A stretch of 64,000 nucleotides of DNA from an uncultured Clostridia bacterium (GCA_944330115.1 CALVIN010000004.1:167352-231351); one strand, 5' to 3'. Counted from the stretch's first letter, positions 8,927 to 17,615 are shown. The notes: generated from the sequence alone by a model not told the origin. Numbers and translations: made by a program.

Positions 8927-9001
8927 ACCTCGTTCAAGAAATATTTTTGTGGTGTTTGCACGACTAATTGCGGCCAAAGCATAAAAAATGCGCTCAATCT
9001 G

Positions 9002-9030
9002 TTGTAAAAGCGGCAAAAATATGTTAAAAT
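9002..9030 (+). promoter_or_regulatory. Promoter of glyA
   Basis: TTGTAA at 9002-9007, 17-base spacer, TAAAAT at 9025-9030. The resulting leader of about 70 bases is GC-rich and may fold, but I recognise no riboswitch class in it. Confidence 0.6.
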
Positions 9031-9105
9031 AAATCAATGCCAAGCTGATTCGGCCCTCGGGTGCGGTGCGGCGCAGCATAAAAATATTTTACGGGAGCTT
9101 TAAAA

Positions 9106-10356
9106 ATGATAGATATATCCTTGATAGAACAGTCCGACCCCGAAGTTGCCGAGGCATTGAAGCTTGAACTTGCCCGCCAGCAGGGCAATATCGAGCTTAT
9201 CGCCAGCGAAAACTTTGTTTCCCCCGCGGTAATGGCCGCGGCGGGCAGCCACCTAACGAATAAATATGCCGAAGGCTACCCCGGCCACCGTTACTACGGC
9301 GGCTGTCAGTTCGTAGATATCGCCGAAAACCTTGCGCGCGACAGGCTTAAAGAGCTGTTCGGCTGCGAATACTGCAACGTGCAGCCCCACAGCGGCGCCC
9401 AGGCAAATATGGCCGTATTCTTCGCCGTGCTCCAGCCGGGCGACACCGTAATGGGCATGAATCTCGCGCACGGCGGGCATCTGTCGCACGGCTCGCCGGT
9501 AAATATTTCGGGCAAGTACTTCCATATCGTGCCCTACGGCGTAAGGCAGGAGGACGAGCGCATCGACTACGACGAGATGGAGAAGATAGCGCTCGAGTGC
9601 AAGCCCAAGATGATAATTTCGGGCGCAAGCGCCTATCCCAGGGTTATAGATTTTGCCCGCATACGCGAGATATGCGACAAGGTCGGCGCCTACATGATGG
9701 TGGATATAGCCCACATCGCCGGCCTCGTTGCGGCAGGCCTGCACCCCTCGCCCGTGCCCTATGCCGATTTCGTTACCACCACGACGCACAAAACGCTGCG
9801 CGGTCCCCGCGGCGGCGCCATAATGTGCAAGGAGCAGTACGGCAAGATGATAGATAAGGCCGTATTCCCCGGCACGCAGGGCGGCCCCCTCATGCACATA
9901 ATCGCAGCAAAGGCGGTGGCCTTCAAAGAGGCGCTCTCGCCCGAGTTCAAGGCATACCAGGCGCAGATAATAAAGAACGCCGCAGCCATGGCCGACGAGT
10001 TCAATAAGCTCGGCGTAAAGATGGTTTCGGGCGGCACCGATAATCACCTCATTCTCCTCAACCTCACCGATAAGGGCATCACGGGCAAGGAGCTCGAAAA
10101 GATGCTCGACGAGGTGCACATCACCGCCAACAAGAACGCAATACCCTTCGATACTCAAAAGCCCTTCGTAACTTCCGGCCTCCGCGTAGGCACTCCCGCA
10201 ATGACCACGCGCGGCATGAAGGAAGAGGAGGCCCGCACGATAGCCCGCCTCATCACCAGGATAATAAATGAGAGGGAGGCGGCATTCGAGGATGTGAAGG
10301 CAGAGGTAGCCAAGCTCTGCGCCGCGTTCCCCCTGTATGCAAACGATGTAAAGTAA
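9106..10356 (+). CDS. glyA: Serine hydroxymethyltransferase
   Basis: PLP enzyme interconverting serine plus tetrahydrofolate with glycine plus 5,10-methylene-THF, the main one-carbon source (also the donor needed by TrmFO). Family marks in order: [12 protein letters not shown] (~31-42), [13 protein letters not shown] (~54-66), and the PLP lysine in [14 protein letters not shown] with Lys near 229. The length of 416 residues is standard. The ribosome site is ACGGGAG at 9091-9097. Monocistronic, with its own promoter and a terminator shared with the convergent gene. Confidence 0.97.
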   Translation: MIDISLIEQSDPEVAEALKLELARQQGNIELIASENFVSPAVMAAAGSHLTNKYAEGYPGHRYYGGCQFVDIAENLARDRLKELFGCEYCNVQPHSGAQANMAVFFAVLQPGDTVMGMNLAHGGHLSHGSPVNISGKYFHIVPYGVRQEDERIDYDEMEKIALECKPKMIISGASAYPRVIDFARIREICDKVGAYMMVDIAHIAGLVAAGLHPSPVPYADFVTTTTHKTLRGPRGGAIMCKEQYGKMIDKAVFPGTQGGPLMHIIAAKAVAFKEALSPEFKAYQAQIIKNAAAMADEFNKLGVKMVSGGTDNHLILLNLTDKGITGKELEKMLDEVHITANKNAIPFDTQKPFVTSGLRVGTPAMTTRGMKEEEARTIARLITRIINEREAAFEDVKAEVAKLCAAFPLYANDVK

Positions 10357-10402
10357 TGCAAATTGCTTAAAAATATTTAAAATAATTGCAGCGTAAAAAA
10401 TT

Positions 10403-10438
10403 CCCGCCCTGCGACTTGAAAGCCGCAGGGCGGGTTTT
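10403..10438. terminator. Bidirectional terminator between glyA and the zinc-ribbon gene
   Basis: An 11-bp stem CCCGCCCTGCG / CGCAGGGCGGG (10403-10413, 10424-10434) with TTTTAT on the plus side and an A run (AAAAAATT) before it that gives a T run on the minus side. Confidence 0.85.
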
Positions 10439-10449
10439 ATGATCATAAG

Positions 10450-10803
10450 TTAAAAATAAACGACGTGGTCTATCATCGTCCCGGTGGTGATAAATGCGAT
10501 CACAAATACCAGCACCGTCGAAATTATGCCCAGCGCCACCCACACGATAACGCCTATCAGCGCGCCCTTGCCGCACGATTTGGCGCGCTTGGGCATGGTG
10601 TCGTTCCACACAAGGTAGAGTATCAGCCCTATCACGGGGATAAAAAATCCCAAAACGGCAAAGCCGCCGTTCGGCGCGTCGTTCTCGGCGGGCGCCTTCT
10701 GCGCGTTGCCGCGGTTTGCATAATAGTTGTCGGTCGGTACGCCGCAGTGCGGGCATACCACGGCGTCGTCATCTATCTGAGCGCCGCATTTTTTGCAATA
10801 CAT
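10450..10803 (-). CDS. Zinc-ribbon membrane protein (paralogue 1)
   Basis: A 117-residue protein. The first ~20 residues form a zinc ribbon, CKKCGAQ...CPHCG; a polar linker follows, then a hydrophobic helix (GFAVLGFFIPVIGLILYLVW, ~46-65), a short basic loop with SCGKGAL, and a second helix of ~27 residues. It is therefore a double-spanning membrane protein with a cytoplasmic metal-binding head. A near copy is encoded at 11409-11732, and a more distant relative lies between them. The ribosome site AAAGGGAG precedes the ATG. Function is unknown; such ribbon-plus-helix proteins are common and uncharacterised in Clostridia. Confidence 0.85.
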   Translation of the reverse strand: MYCKKCGAQIDDDAVVCPHCGVPTDNYYANRGNAQKAPAENDAPNGGFAVLGFFIPVIGLILYLVWNDTMPKRAKSCGKGALIGVIVWVALGIISTVLVFVIAFITTGTMIDHVVYF

Positions 10804-10853
10804 AATTTTATTCTCCCTTTTAAATATTTATGCGGGCGTGCCCGCGCAGCCGT

Positions 10854-11213
10854 TCAGCCTGCCGTTATCATTGTCACCAGCACGGTTATCCACACAAACA
10901 GCCACACGACCATGCCTATTATCGATATCACAAGCCCGAGTATGGCCAGCTTTTTGCCGCCCAGCTTTTTCGATTTATACAGCGCTATCGCGCTGAATAT
11001 TATGCCGAGCAGCGGGAAGATGAAAAATATCATCTCCATGCAAAACAGTATGCCCACCGCACCCAGCGAAAGGCCTGCAATGGCATAGCCGTTTATAACG
11101 CGTTTGTTCTTCTTTTCCTTCTTCTTTTTAACGGCATTTTCCGTCGGCGCGCCGCAGTGGGGGCACACCGCCGCCTTGTCGTAGATCTTCCATCCGCAAT
11201 TTTTGCAGATCAT
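10854..11213 (-). CDS. Zinc-ribbon membrane protein (divergent member)
   Basis: A 119-residue protein with an N-terminal zinc ribbon CKNCGWK...CPHCG, a strongly basic linker (KKKKEKKNKR), and three hydrophobic segments (INGYAIAGLSLGAVGILF; MIFFIFPLLGIIFSAIAL; LAILGLVISIIGMVVWL onwards). The central part resembles the small two-helix DUF4190-like membrane domain with a GxxxSxxAL pattern; that assignment is tentative. It shares only the ribbon with its two neighbours. The three genes read in the same direction with spacers of 50 and 195 bases. Confidence 0.83.
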   Translation of the reverse strand: MICKNCGWKIYDKAAVCPHCGAPTENAVKKKKEKKNKRVINGYAIAGLSLGAVGILFCMEMIFFIFPLLGIIFSAIALYKSKKLGGKKLAILGLVISIIGMVVWLFVWITVLVTMITAG

Positions 11214-11302
11214 CTTTTAAGCTCCGTGATGTGCGCCCGCGCGCACAGGTGTTGTGTTGCTATTATTATACTACCGCACGGCGCTTTCGTCAATAAAATT
11301 GA

Positions 11303-11338
11303 GCGGCCTTCGGCTTCGCCCGCCGAAGGCCGCTGTTT
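11303..11338. terminator. Intrinsic terminator after the third zinc-ribbon gene
   Basis: GCGGCCTTCGG and CCGAAGGCCGC form an 11-bp stem; on the minus strand it is followed by TCAATTTTATT, on the plus strand by TGTTTT. Confidence 0.7.
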
Positions 11339-11408
11339 TCTGTCTATTTGCCTTAAATTTAAAAATACTTTGCCGCGCCGCTATAATTTTTTGCGCCGCT
11401 CTGTTTTT

Positions 11409-11732
11409 TTAAACCACGGTCATTGCGGCCGCGCAGCCTGCCGCTGCAAAAACGAAGATGACGTACAGTATGGCGAGCGCCACTTCCACGATGACGCCTA
11501 TCAGCGCGCCCTTGCCGCACGATTTCGAGCGCAGCGGCATGCTCTCTCTCCAAACGAGGAAGAGTATCAGCCCTATTATCGGGAAAAAGAATCCCAAAAC
11601 GGCAAAGCCTGCGTTGGGCGCGTCGTCGGGGCGCGTGTTCTGCTGCTTTTTAAAGTTGTCGGTAGGTACGCCGCAGTGCGGGCATACCACGGCGTCGTCA
11701 TCTATCTCGGCGCCGCATTTTTTGCAATACAT
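11409..11732 (-). CDS. Zinc-ribbon membrane protein (paralogue 2)
   Basis: A 107-residue protein nearly identical in its first 26 residues (CKKCGAEIDDDAVVCPHCG) and in the block GFAVLGFFFPIIGLILFLVW to the product at 10450-10803; the two also share SCGKGALIGVIV. The linker is shorter and the last helix ends in an alanine-rich tail. The pair clearly arose by duplication with the more divergent member left between them. GGAGG at 11741-11745 on the minus strand is the ribosome site. Function unknown. Confidence 0.85.
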   Translation of the reverse strand: MYCKKCGAEIDDDAVVCPHCGVPTDNFKKQQNTRPDDAPNAGFAVLGFFFPIIGLILFLVWRESMPLRSKSCGKGALIGVIVEVALAILYVIFVFAAAGCAAAMTVV

Positions 11733-11793
11733 ATCATATCCTCCATATATATTTTATTTGCATTGCCGCGCATATAAAGAGCGCTGCAAAAAT

Positions 11794-12639
11794 TTACTGT
11801 GCTATAAACAACACGCCCAGCGTGTTTTTGCCGCAGTGGCCGGTTATAACGCCGCCCGCCACAGTCTCGTGTATCTCGTCGAATGAAAACAGGCTCTCCA
11901 CAAGGCCGCGCACCATGTCAACTACTTCCTTTTCACAGCAGCTGTGCGTTATAAAGCAGCGCGTCCTGTCGTAGCGGGGGTATTCGGCCGCAAGGTCGCT
12001 TATATAGTTTTTAAGGCTGCGCGTAAGGTTGCCCATATACTTTTTCGAGGCGTACAGCTGTCCGTCCTTCATCTCTATCATGGGGTGCAGTTTAAGCACC
12101 TTTGCGCCCATAAGCGCCGCAAGCGAGCACCTGCCGCCCTTGTGCAGGTATTCGAGCGAATCGGGCACGAAGGAGGTGTTCACCTTGGGGCGCAGCGCCT
12201 CTACTTCCGCAACTATCTCGTCGGGGCTCTTGCCCTCGTCGGCAAGGTCGCACGCCTTCAGAACGAGCAGTCCCTGCCCGGTGGAGAGGGCAAGGCTATC
12301 CACTACTTTCACCCTGCCGCCAAAGCGCTTTGCGGCCGCCACGGCGTTGCTGTTGGTGACGGACGCCTTGGACGAGATGTTAAAGTGTATGACTGCGTCG
12401 TTTTCCTTTAAGTACCTTTCAAAGTTTTCGGCATAGGCCTCCTCGGTGCAGGCGGCGGTTTTGGGCAGCACGCCCGTGTTGGCCACATACTCAAATATCT
12501 GCTGGGGCGTAATGTCAATGCCGTCGGAATACACCTTTTCGCCCAAAATGACCGAAAGGGGTATTATGCCCACGTCGTACCGCTTTATGAGCTCCTCGCC
12601 GAGGTCGCATGTAGAGTCTGACGTGATCTTTATTTTCAT
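11794..12639 (-). CDS. DegV family fatty-acid-binding protein
   Basis: A 281-residue cytoplasmic lipid-binding protein; DegV/FakB proteins hold a fatty acid for phosphorylation by the FakA kinase. The N-terminal SDSTCDL motif, the SVTNSNAVAAAKRF region, the DSLALSTGQGLLV block (usually D-S-x-x-x-S-x-G) and SLEYLHKGGRCS are all family landmarks. The ribosome site AAGGAGG precedes ATG 12639 on the minus strand. No fakA gene is nearby. The ligand cannot be told from sequence. Confidence 0.93.
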   Translation of the reverse strand: MKIKITSDSTCDLGEELIKRYDVGIIPLSVILGEKVYSDGIDITPQQIFEYVANTGVLPKTAACTEEAYAENFERYLKENDAVIHFNISSKASVTNSNAVAAAKRFGGRVKVVDSLALSTGQGLLVLKACDLADEGKSPDEIVAEVEALRPKVNTSFVPDSLEYLHKGGRCSLAALMGAKVLKLHPMIEMKDGQLYASKKYMGNLTRSLKNYISDLAAEYPRYDRTRCFITHSCCEKEVVDMVRGLVESLFSFDEIHETVAGGVITGHCGKNTLGVLFIAQ

Positions 12640-12724
12640 TGTTTTCCTCCTTATTTTAAGGGCGCAGGCGGGCGCGCCGCCGCTGTGAAAAGAATGATGG
12701 CGGGCACTTCTTTACGCCGATATT

Positions 12725-12753
12725 ATGATAACATATTTGAGCAAAAATTGCAA
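12725..12753 (-). promoter_or_regulatory. Promoter of the degV gene
   Basis: On the minus strand TTGCAA (12753-12748), 17-base spacer, TATCAT (12730-12725). The 340-base region between degV and uvrA otherwise shows only AT-rich spacer and, at 12950-12955, a TATAAT that could serve the uvrA-like gene. Confidence 0.65.
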
Positions 12754-12981
12754 TAGTGCGCGCAAAAGTGCGCAAAAATTTAATAAAAAAATTTATACCC
12801 GCCGCGCCCGCGTCTTGCTGTTGCGCGCGCCGCCGCAAAGTGGTATTATATATGCGTCGTCTTAATTTGCCGCCGCTCTGCGGCAATTTAAGGGGTGTTC
12901 CGATAAATTTAAATATAAATGCCGACTATAAAATATATATAAACTGTTGTATAATAAATATAAACTTTGCGAGGTTACGCT

Positions 12982-15468
12982 ATGCAGAACAGGCCTGATA
13001 AAATTTTGATACGCGGCGCGCGCGTGCACAACTTGAAGAATATAGATGTGGATGTCCCCCTCGGCGGGATAGTGGGCATTGCCGGCGTTTCGGGCTCGGG
13101 CAAGTCGTCGCTCGCGCTCGGCGTGCTCTATGCCGAGGGCTCGCGCAGGTATCTGGAGGCGCTCTCCACATACACCCGCCGCCGTATGACTCAGGCGGCA
13201 AAGGCGCAGGTAGACGACGTATTGTACGTCCCCGCGGCGCTCGCGCTGCACCAGCGCCCCGCCGTGCCCGGCATACGCAGCACCTTCGGCACGGGCACCG
13301 AGCTTTTGAACAGCCTGCGCCTCATGTATTCCCGCCTTGCAAACCACTGCTGCCCCAACGGGCACTACCTTGCCCCCACGCTCGCCGTGGCGGCCGGGCA
13401 CGAGCTTGTATGTCCCGTGTGCGGCGCAAAGTTTTTCGCCCCCTCGGCGGAGGAGCTTGCGTTCAACAGCCAGGGCGCCTGCAAAACGTGCGGCGGAACG
13501 GGCGTGGTGCGCGCCGTCGATATGAGCACGCTGGTGCCCGATGAGAGCCTCACGATAGAGCAGGGCGCGGTAGCACCGTGGAACTCGCTGATGTGGTCGA
13601 TAATGATAGACGTGTGCCGCGCCATGGGCGTGCGCACGGATGTGCCCTTCTGCGAGCTTTCGCCAAAGGAGAGGGATATAGTATTCAACGGCCCCGCCGA
13701 AAAGAAGCACATACTCTACTATTCCAAGAACACCAACCAGGCCACCGAGCTCGATTTCACCTACTTCAACGCCGTCTACACCGTGCAGAACGCCCTCTCC
13801 AAGGTAAAGGACGAGAGCGGCTTCAAGCGCGTGGAAAAGTTTTTAAAGCAGGACGTCTGCCCCGACTGCGGCGGCTCCCGTCTGAGCGAGCAGGCGCGCC
13901 GACCCCTGCTGCGCGGCATAAACCTCGCTGAGGCGTGCAAAATGACGCTCACCGAGCTGTGCGAATGGGTAGACGGCGTCTCTGCAAGCCTGCCCGAGGA
14001 GATGAGGCCGATGGCGGAGAGCATCTGTCAGTCCTTCCGCACGGTGGCGCGCAGGCTTATGGACTTAGGGCTCGGCTATCTCACCCTCGACCGTGCGGCC
14101 TCCACGCTCTCCACAGGCGAGCGCCAGCGCATGCAGCTTGCCCGCGCCGTACGCAACCGCACCACGGGCGTGTTGTATGTGTTGGACGAGCCTTCGATAG
14201 GCCTGCACCCCTCCAACATAGTGGGGCTTGTGGGCGTGATGCGCGATCTCGTCGCCGACGGCAACTCGGTAGTGCTCGTCGATCACGACGCGCAGATACT
14301 CGCCGTTTCTGACTATATCATAGAGATGGGCCCGGGCGCGGGCGCCGATGGCGGCAGAGTGATAGCGCAGGGCAGGGTAGAGGAGCTTATAAACGACCCC
14401 GCATCAAAAATAGGCCCCTATTTAAGGGCGGATGCGCGCAGCAAACTCAGGGAGCGCGCAACAAAAGAGGAGATGTTTGCGTTCGGGCGCATACATATCT
14501 CCACGGGCGCAATACACACGGTAAAGCCGCTGCAGGCCGATATCCCCAAGGGCAGGCTTACGGTGGTGACGGGCGTTTCGGGCTCGGGCAAAACTACTCT
14601 CATTCTCGAAAGTCTGGTGCCCGCCCTTGCGGCGGCGGTCTCTGGCAAAAAACTGCCCGCGCACGTGCTTGAAGTAAGTGCGGATGGGATCGACCAGGTA
14701 AAGCTTATCGACGCCGCCCCCATAGGCATAAACGTGCGCTCCACCGTGGCCACCTATGCCGACGTGCACGACGAGCTGCGCAAGGTCTTCGCGCGCACGG
14801 CCGATGCAAAGCGCCTGGGGTATAAGGCGGGCGACTTTTCGTATAACACGGGCAAACTGCGCTGCCCCGTGTGCGACGGCACGGGCGAAATAAGTTTAGA
14901 TGTGCAGTTTTTGCCCGACGTGGATATCCCCTGCCCCGAGTGCCGCGGCACTCGCTATTCAAAGGAGGCGCACTCCGTGCGCTACACAAACAGGGCGGGC
15001 GGCAGCTATTCTTTGCCCGAACTCATGGCAATGGACGTAAACACCGCGCTCCCCGCCTGCCGCGACCTTTCCACAGTGCACAGGCGGCTTGCGGTGCTCC
15101 AGTCTCTCGGCCTAGGCTATCTCACTCTGGGCGAACAGACGCCCGGCCTCTCGGGCGGCGAGGCGCAGCGCCTTAAACTTGCGGGCGAACTCGGCAGGGC
15201 GCAGCGCGGCAGCGTGTTCGTGTTCGACGAGCCGACTATCGGCCTGCACCCGCTCGACGTAAAAACGCTCGTCGGCGTGTTTCAAACGCTTATAAACAGC
15301 GGAGCAACGGTGGTGGTGATAGAGCACGACCTCGACGTGATACGCAACGCCGACTACATCATCGATATGGGCCCCGGCGGAGGGGAGCAGGGCGGCAGAA
15401 TAGTAGCCTGCGGCACCCCCGAAGAGATAGTCGCCTGCAATGAAAGCGTGACGGGCAAGTTCATTTAA
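12982..15468 (+). CDS. UvrA2-type ABC ATPase (excinuclease subunit A paralogue)
   Basis: A tandem-ABC protein of 828 residues, about 110 shorter than housekeeping UvrA, typical of the UvrA2/drug-resistance class that lacks part of the UvrB-binding insert. Domain 1: Walker A GVSGSGKSS (~35), Cys-rich zinc module (CPVCG...CKTCGG, ~140-180), signature LSTGERQRMQLA (~376) where the usual second Gly is Thr, Walker B VLYVLDEPSIGLH (~397). Domain 2: GVSGSGKTT (~531), zinc ribbon CPVCDGTG...CPECRG (~630-660), LSGGEAQRLKLA (~722), VFVFDEPTIGLHP (~746). ATG 12982 has GAGGTT upstream; an earlier TTG (12967) overlaps that site. The likely role is DNA-lesion or intercalator tolerance; a terminator-like hairpin follows. 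Confidence 0.9.
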   Translation: MQNRPDKILIRGARVHNLKNIDVDVPLGGIVGIAGVSGSGKSSLALGVLYAEGSRRYLEALSTYTRRRMTQAAKAQVDDVLYVPAALALHQRPAVPGIRSTFGTGTELLNSLRLMYSRLANHCCPNGHYLAPTLAVAAGHELVCPVCGAKFFAPSAEELAFNSQGACKTCGGTGVVRAVDMSTLVPDESLTIEQGAVAPWNSLMWSIMIDVCRAMGVRTDVPFCELSPKERDIVFNGPAEKKHILYYSKNTNQATELDFTYFNAVYTVQNALSKVKDESGFKRVEKFLKQDVCPDCGGSRLSEQARRPLLRGINLAEACKMTLTELCEWVDGVSASLPEEMRPMAESICQSFRTVARRLMDLGLGYLTLDRAASTLSTGERQRMQLARAVRNRTTGVLYVLDEPSIGLHPSNIVGLVGVMRDLVADGNSVVLVDHDAQILAVSDYIIEMGPGAGADGGRVIAQGRVEELINDPASKIGPYLRADARSKLRERATKEEMFAFGRIHISTGAIHTVKPLQADIPKGRLTVVTGVSGSGKTTLILESLVPALAAAVSGKKLPAHVLEVSADGIDQVKLIDAAPIGINVRSTVATYADVHDELRKVFARTADAKRLGYKAGDFSYNTGKLRCPVCDGTGEISLDVQFLPDVDIPCPECRGTRYSKEAHSVRYTNRAGGSYSLPELMAMDVNTALPACRDLSTVHRRLAVLQSLGLGYLTLGEQTPGLSGGEAQRLKLAGELGRAQRGSVFVFDEPTIGLHPLDVKTLVGVFQTLINSGATVVVIEHDLDVIRNADYIIDMGPGGGEQGGRIVACGTPEEIVACNESVTGKFI

Positions 15469-15473
15469 AATAA

Positions 15474-15510
15474 CCTGCCTCCCCTCAAAAGGGAGGCGAT
15501 TTTTTGCCGC
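15474..15510 (+). terminator. Terminator after the uvrA2 gene, made of repeat sequence
   Basis: GCCTCCC...GGGAGGC forms the stem (15477-15483 with 15492-15498) and is followed by GATTTTTTG. The stem is a member of the dispersed palindromic repeat family, so the repeat doubles as terminator here. Confidence 0.7.
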
Positions 15511-15745
15511 AGTGACACCTCCCCTTTGAGGGGAGGTGATTTTTTGCCGCAACCCACCTCCCCTTCGAGGGGAGGTGGATTTGCCGAGCGGGGCGAGGCA
15601 AAGACGGAGGGGTTTCATCGCTCAACAAATTGCGGCGTACCAGCAAATGGCGGCGCAACCTGCATTATTCACCTCCCCTTCGAGGGGAGGTGGATTTGCC
15701 GAGCGGGGCGAGGCAAAGACGGAGGGGTTTCACCTTGCTACAAAG
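15474..15745. repeat. Cluster of dispersed palindromic repeats (four copies)
   Basis: Four copies in a row: a short one at ~15477, one at ~15519 (CCCCTTTGAGGGGAGG), and two longer near-identical copies at ~15555-15620 and ~15671-15735 that share the palindrome, GTGGATTTGCCGAGCGGGGC, GAGGCAAAGACGGAGGGGTTTCA. Short frames through the cluster translate the repeat on both strands and are not genes. Confidence 0.85.
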
Positions 15746-15919
15746 AGGCGGCGCAATCTCTCCTCTTATCTCCCATTCTGTGGATGTCGCGGCATGGCCG
15801 CGGCTTTTGCACGGCAAATTTTTTCGGGTAAAATGCCCGAATTTTTTTGCCAAAATAATTGACACGATGTCCGGCGCCATACTAGGCGCCATACTTTTAT
15901 AAATTTTTTTATCATATAG

Positions 15920-15948
15920 TTGACAAACTCATTGCGCGGCTATATAAT
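15920..15948 (+). promoter_or_regulatory. Promoter of the FMN-controlled ribU transcript
   Basis: Consensus TTGACA (15920-15925), 17-base spacer, TATAAT (15943-15948), about 110 bases before the riboswitch. Confidence 0.85.
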
Positions 15949-16053
15949 ATACCATGAAAAATGTGTTGCAGCCGCAAAAGTTTGTTAAAATTTGGCGGCA
16001 GGCGAGTGTAAGGCGCGCCGCAACGCCTTTTCATCAAAACAGTTTTAAAGTAA

Positions 16054-16190
16054 GTTCTTTGGGGCGGGGTGCAATTCCCCACCGGCAGTGATTGCCTCTC
16101 CGGGCATAAGTCTGCGACGAAAGATGGGCTGTCTTTCCTGATGCGGTGCAACTCCGCAACCGACGGTATAGTCCGGATGGTAAAAGAATT
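16054..16190 (+). promoter_or_regulatory. FMN riboswitch (RFN element)
   Basis: Binds flavin mononucleotide and turns off riboflavin uptake when FMN is plentiful. The conserved blocks are in order: GGGGCGGGGTGCAATTCCCC and ACCGGCAGTGATTGCC, the CCGGGCATAAGTCTGCGA arm, GATGCGGTGCAACTCCGC, then ACCGACGGTATAGTCCGGAT. Only the peripheral stem sequences deviate from textbook RFN elements. A terminator follows at 16220, so control is most likely transcriptional. Confidence 0.96.
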
Positions 16191-16219
16191 ATTTTATCAA
16201 ACCGCAAGATTTTTTTGCG

Positions 16220-16253
16220 CACCCCTTCTTTTTTGAAGGGGTGTACTTTTTTT
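16220..16253 (+). terminator. Expression-platform terminator of the FMN riboswitch
   Basis: CACCCCTTC pairs with GAAGGGGTG (16220-16228, 16235-16243) around six T, followed by TACTTTTTTT. It lies 58 bases before the ribU start. Confidence 0.9.
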
Positions 16254-16310
16254 GAGCGGGAAAAAAGAACGACTTTAAAAAATAAATTATTTTAAAAGGA
16301 GTTCTTAAAA

Positions 16311-17090
16311 GTGGAACGCAAAAATCAACAGTTCTTCACAGCAACGCGCATAGCGGTGATAGCCATGTTCGCCACCGTTGCGGGCGTATTGTATGCCTTC
16401 GGCTTCCCCATAAGCGTGGCATTCCCCTCGTGGTTGGAGCTCAACTTCTCCGATATCCCCGCGCTCATCGGCACCTTCGCCCTCGGCCCCCTCTCGGGCG
16501 GCATAATAGTGTTCGTAAAGGTGCTCATAAAGCTGATAATCAAGGGCACCTACACGGTGTTCATAGGCGAATTTGCCGACCTCATCATAGGCCTCGCCTT
16601 CGTAGTGCCCGCAGGGCTCATATACAAAAAGTACCGCACCTTCAAGGGCGCGCTCGCGGGAATGGGAGTGGGCTCGCTGTGCTCGGTGGCGCTCGCCATA
16701 CTTGCCAACTGGCTGGTGCTCGTGCCCTACTATCTTGAAGTTTCCTTTGGCGGCAACTGGGAGATACTTCTCACCCCCATGCGCGCGCTCTTCGGCGACG
16801 GCGTCACCGAACAGACATTCTACACCTACTATCTGTGGATATCCGTGCTGCCCTTCAACCTGCTGCGCTGCCTCATTGCCGTAGTGATAACGCTGCCCAT
16901 CTATAAGCGCATATCGCTGCTCATCAACAGAATGAACGAAAAGTTCATGCCCAAGGAGGGGAGCGGCGAAGAGGTGCAAAACGGCGGCTCGGCCGCAAAA
17001 AAGCGCACGGTAATAATTGCCGTCGTGTGCGCGGGCGTGGTAATTCTGCTCGTCGGCGGCGTGCTTTTGAGGTATTTCCTCGGTAAGTAA
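16311..17090 (+). CDS. ribU: ECF transporter substrate-binding subunit for riboflavin
   Basis: Membrane S component that captures riboflavin and works with the shared EcfT-EcfA energising module (not encoded here). Six hydrophobic segments span residues ~10-195, including FPSWLELNFSDIPALIG and the following FALGPLSGG, both typical of RibU. The FMN riboswitch just upstream supports riboflavin as substrate. GTG 16311 is chosen because AAAAGGAG lies at 16296-16303. At 259 residues it is about 60 longer than the usual S component: a basic linker and a seventh hydrophobic helix (IIAVVCAGVVILLVGGVLL) are added at the C-terminus, role unknown. Confidence 0.94.
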   Translation: MERKNQQFFTATRIAVIAMFATVAGVLYAFGFPISVAFPSWLELNFSDIPALIGTFALGPLSGGIIVFVKVLIKLIIKGTYTVFIGEFADLIIGLAFVVPAGLIYKKYRTFKGALAGMGVGSLCSVALAILANWLVLVPYYLEVSFGGNWEILLTPMRALFGDGVTEQTFYTYYLWISVLPFNLLRCLIAVVITLPIYKRISLLINRMNEKFMPKEGSGEEVQNGGSAAKKRTVIIAVVCAGVVILLVGGVLLRYFLGK

Positions 17091-17108
17091 ATTCAAATAT
17101 CAATTTAA

Positions 17109-17137
17109 TTGCAAAAAACTGCCGTGCGCGCTATAAT
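17109..17137 (+). promoter_or_regulatory. Promoter directly abutting the tsaE start
   Basis: TTGCAA (17109-17114), 17-base spacer, TATAAT (17132-17137). The ATGs at 17140 and 17146 are only 3 and 9 bases beyond the -10 element, which implies a leaderless or nearly leaderless mRNA. Confidence 0.7.
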
Positions 17138-17145
17138 ATATGCGT

Positions 17146-17547
17146 ATGGCAGTTTTTATTTCCCGTTCGGCGGAAGATACTATAAATTTTGCAAAGGGCT
17201 ATGCCTCCTCGCTCAAGGCGGGCGACGTGGTGCTTTTAAACGGCGGCATGGGCGCAGGCAAAACGGTGTTTGCAAAGGGCGTGGCGCTCGGCCTCGGTAT
17301 AGACGACGAGATACTCAGCCCCACCTACGCATACATGAACGACTACGGCGGCAAGCTCTATCACTACGATTGCTACCGCCTGTCCTCGGGCGCGCAGGCC
17401 GAGGCGCTCGGGCTGTGCGACTATTTTTACGGCAGCGGCGTCTGCCTTATAGAGTGGGCGGAAAATATCGCCGACGTGCTGCCCGAGGGCTACAAGACGG
17501 TGACCATAACTAAGATAAGCGAAGGCGAGCGCCGCATAGAGTATTGA
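17146..17547 (+). CDS. tsaE: tRNA threonylcarbamoyladenosine biosynthesis ATPase TsaE
   Basis: P-loop ATPase that cycles the TsaB-TsaD complex during t6A37 modification of ANN-decoding tRNAs. The Walker A GGMGAGKTVFAKG (~34-46) and the conserved SPTYAYMNDY...LYHYDCYRL block are diagnostic, and LIEWAEN is the C-terminal family motif. The length of about 133 residues is normal. Two in-frame ATGs exist, 17140 and 17146; neither has a ribosome site, and the promoter position favours 17146 as the 5' end of the message. tsaB follows within 70 bases. Confidence 0.94.
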   Translation: MAVFISRSAEDTINFAKGYASSLKAGDVVLLNGGMGAGKTVFAKGVALGLGIDDEILSPTYAYMNDYGGKLYHYDCYRLSSGAQAEALGLCDYFYGSGVCLIEWAENIADVLPEGYKTVTITKISEGERRIEY

Positions 17548-17615
17548 GCGGCGCGCATACATGCTTTAATATAAAAAGGTACATATTTAAAATTTAAGAG
17601 GGAGGTGCGAAAAAA

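Noticed and set aside
9253..10446. Long open frame (397 codons) antisense to glyA
   Set aside because: It mirrors the full glyA gene, has low-complexity shadow composition rich in Ala, Tyr, His and Val, and no ribosome site; an effect of GC-rich codon bias.
15526..15902. Overlapping plus-strand frames with repeated SPSRGGGFAERGEAKTEGF
   Set aside because: Translation of the dispersed palindromic repeat, not a protein.
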